From positions 6,908-70,907 of the IMG/VR virus record IMGVR_UViG_3300030333_006292: a stretch of DNA of 64,000 nucleotides. One strand, given 5' to 3'. Below are positions 62,276 to 64,000 of the stretch, piece after piece (the stretch's first letter is position 1; every line of letters begins with the position of its first letter). The DNA is from a virus. A model generated the notes under the pieces. The model saw only the letters and a program-made list of their open reading frames with translations, was not told where the DNA came from and did not search any database. The translations under genes and the position numbers were made by a program.

Positions 62276-64000
62276 TTAAAGTGATCTTCCTCTAAAACGC
62301 GGAGGCTTTACGTTATTCTTTCTAGCTATCTGTGGGAAGTGTTTCTTGAGCATATCATTTATGCCTTCTTCAACTTTCTGTCTAGCTGTATCGCCTAGTG
62401 CATCTTGCGCTGCATCAAGTATACCCTTCTCGTCAAGTTCAACGTTAACATTAATAGTTCCGCCAACCTCAATTCTAATACCATCCTGCATAGTATTTTG
62501 GAAGTCTCTTATATTTGCAGAAAATCTGTTAATAGAGTTATCTAAAAGTTCTACAGCTCTAGTTAACATACTAGCATCTATTGAATGACCTCCGCCATCA
62601 CCTTGCACTAAACCACCTGTATGTAAATACTGGGCTTTTCCTGAGTTCATTTTTCTCAGATTATCTACGCCGATTGATTTAACAGCGCTCCTTCTCATTA
62701 CAAACTCGCCGGGAGTTAACATGGCTGGAACGGTGTCAGTTCCTCTTGGTATAAAAGCTCCTTGAGAAGCATATATTAATCCACCTCTTGCTTTAAAGTT
62801 ATCGGTCGCGACAACTCCTACATCCCCGCCTGAAAGAGCGGCATTTTTGATTTTGGTCGCTTCTGCTTCCGCATTTGCTATTGAAATTTCAGCATTTGCT
62901 ATAGTCGTGGTAAGAGCTGCTATCTTAGCATCTAGTTGGCCCACTTTGGTATTTAGAGAGTCAAAGGTTTCGCCAGAAGGTATTTTATTTAAGGACTCAC
63001 TCATCGCTTCCAGTGTATCTACACTAAGCAGATTGAAGTTTAATCCAGCATTACCAGCGGCATCTATTCCGGCTTGCATATTATTTCGAGCTGCATTTTC
63101 TTCTCTACGAAGCATCGCTGGTAATTCATCAGCAACTACATCCATTAAAGAATCTAAATCCCACGCTTTTGTTGTGCCACTTACTTTTTCAAATAAAGCT
63201 TGGGCCATCATCGCGGCTTTTTCTGACTCGACCCCAGACTTTTCCAAGAAACCCTGTGTTCTCGATAGTAACTGCTCTTGGAACTTATCTCTTTGAGTTG
63301 CATTTAAGTTCCACCCACTGGCATAGGTAGAAAAGTCTCCGCCTACCAATTGACCGGCACGCATAACGCCTCCAAATAACATCTCAGTTATTTGCTGAGC
63401 GTCAGTAAACCCGTGCGTCAGCCCGCCACCGACATCTAATGCCGTTTCAGTTTTCTTTAAAGCGTCTGCAAATCCACCTACTTGCCCTTGAGCTTTCTTA
63501 CCTTCGAGGATAGCGGGCATGTTAGTTCTTATAGTATCTAGTTCTTCCGCGCTCTTATTTCTGAAAGTAGCAGGTAGCTCTTTGAATGCAGCTATCTGCT
63601 CTTTAAGAACGGTTCTTTGACCTTCAGCACTTGCCTTCTCAACATTTGCCTGCTCCAATATTTGGGTAAATAATGTGTGTTTTAACTCAGCTATAAATCT
63701 AGCTTGTGTTTGTGCTAACCTATCTAAGAACTGTGTTTGATTTTGTTCTAAGTTACCGGTTAGTTGTTCTTGTGCAGCTATGGCCTCTTCATGAGCTTGT
63801 AGTATTTGTTGCTGCAATTGTTTTTCTGTTTGGTTGGCTTTAGTAAAGCCTTCTTTTTCTTCTTGTGTTAGCCTTCGACCAAGCATCTGCTCAAGTTCAG
63901 CTATAGCAATATCATTTTTGATTTCAGCACCGGTTTTGCCCCCAGCCAATTTAACTGAACCAAACTGATCTAAGACTCCACCTACAGCAGCTCTCATGTC
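62276..64000 (-). CDS. tape-measure protein, C-terminal part (5' end outside window)
   Basis: C-terminal end of a tail tape-measure protein, which sets tail length and passes through the baseplate. The frame is open to the window edge, so the N-terminal part is missing. Residues upstream are helical and Ala/Gln/Glu-rich. The clearest mark is GAFIPRGTDTVPAMLTPGEF followed by VMRRSAV, the usual tape-measure segment. The C-terminus is basic (KNNVKPPRFRGRSL). Its presence at the head of the - strand block shows a long-tailed phage. Confidence 0.9.
   Translation of the reverse strand, partial: DMRAAVGGVLDQFGSVKLAGGKTGAEIKNDIAIAELEQMLGRRLTQEEKEGFTKANQTEKQLQQQILQAHEEAIAAQEQLTGNLEQNQTQFLDRLAQTQARFIAELKHTLFTQILEQANVEKASAEGQRTVLKEQIAAFKELPATFRNKSAEELDTIRTNMPAILEGKKAQGQVGGFADALKKTETALDVGGGLTHGFTDAQQITEMLFGGVMRAGQLVGGDFSTYASGWNLNATQRDKFQEQLLSRTQGFLEKSGVESEKAAMMAQALFEKVSGTTKAWDLDSLMDVVADELPAMLRREENAARNNMQAGIDAAGNAGLNFNLLSVDTLEAMSESLNKIPSGETFDSLNTKVGQLDAKIAALTTTIANAEISIANAEAEATKIKNAALSGGDVGVVATDNFKARGGLIYASQGAFIPRGTDTVPAMLTPGEFVMRRSAVKSIGVDNLRKMNSGKAQYLHTGGLVQGDGGGHSIDASMLTRAVELLDNSINRFSANIRDFQNTMQDGIRIEVGGTINVNVELDEKGILDAAQDALGDTARQKVEEGINDMLKKHFPQIARKNNVKPPRFRGRSL

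Noticed and set aside
1-64000. tRNA, rRNA, insertion sequence or attachment site
   Set aside because: No cloverleaf-like stretch, transposase or terminal repeat pair was seen by eye. Gaps between genes are too small for most of these, though a tRNA scan would be needed to exclude short ones.

Overview
The window is a piece of a large, AT-rich, tailed double-stranded DNA phage genome, apparently lytic, since no integrase, repressor or host housekeeping gene is visible. Two gene blocks face each other. From the left edge to 37162 every gene is on the + strand. From 37232 to the right edge every gene is on the - strand. They converge on one bidirectional hairpin terminator near 37180-37211. Many genes have clear AGGAGG-like ribosome binding sites and overlap as ATGA, GTGA or TAATG, so the host uses Shine-Dalgarno initiation. 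I cannot name the host. Glycan genes of this kind are common in marine and freshwater phages.

Replication block (1-9786): DnaB-like helicase (cut by the left edge), DnaG-like primase, dNMP kinase, two PD-(D/E)XK-type nucleases, a DNA polymerase III alpha subunit split into two genes (4481-6388 and 7266-8828) with a 74-aa ORF and a DnaQ-like exonuclease between the halves, then an SSB and a small sigma-70-family factor.

Glycan island (9783-35277): about 25 kb and about 29 overlapping genes. It holds roughly fifteen glycosyltransferases of different folds (GT4-like, GT2-like, GT8-like, GT25-like, GT61-like, CgeB-like, WavE-like and KpsC/KpsS-like). It also holds two sugar nucleotidyltransferase domains (one fused to a HAD phosphatase), three NAD-dependent epimerase/dehydratases, three methyltransferase-like domains (one fused to a kinase-like domain), a 2OG-Fe(II) oxygenase, a cupin and a GDPD-like protein. 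Together these could make activated sugars, polymerise them and decorate a glycan. The acceptor (host envelope, virion protein or phage DNA) cannot be told from the sequence.

Small recombination block (35274-37162): a probable free-standing homing endonuclease, a possible annealing/recombination protein and a zinc-ribbon protein.

Virion block (- strand, 64000 down to 37232): the C-terminal part of a tape-measure protein, a LamG-containing protein with beta-strand repeats, three very large tail or baseplate-type proteins (760, 1720 and 4029 aa), a 579-aa protein, a small Cys-rich protein and a 237-aa terminal protein. The large proteins carry many cysteines and a recurrent C-x3-G-G-x-W-type motif that I do not recognise as a named domain.

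The most interesting items are the split Pol III alpha with an exonuclease gene in the gap, the size and enzymatic breadth of the glycan island, the fused genes that keep a ribosome binding site and ATG at the domain junction, and the Cys-rich motif scattered through the giant virion proteins.
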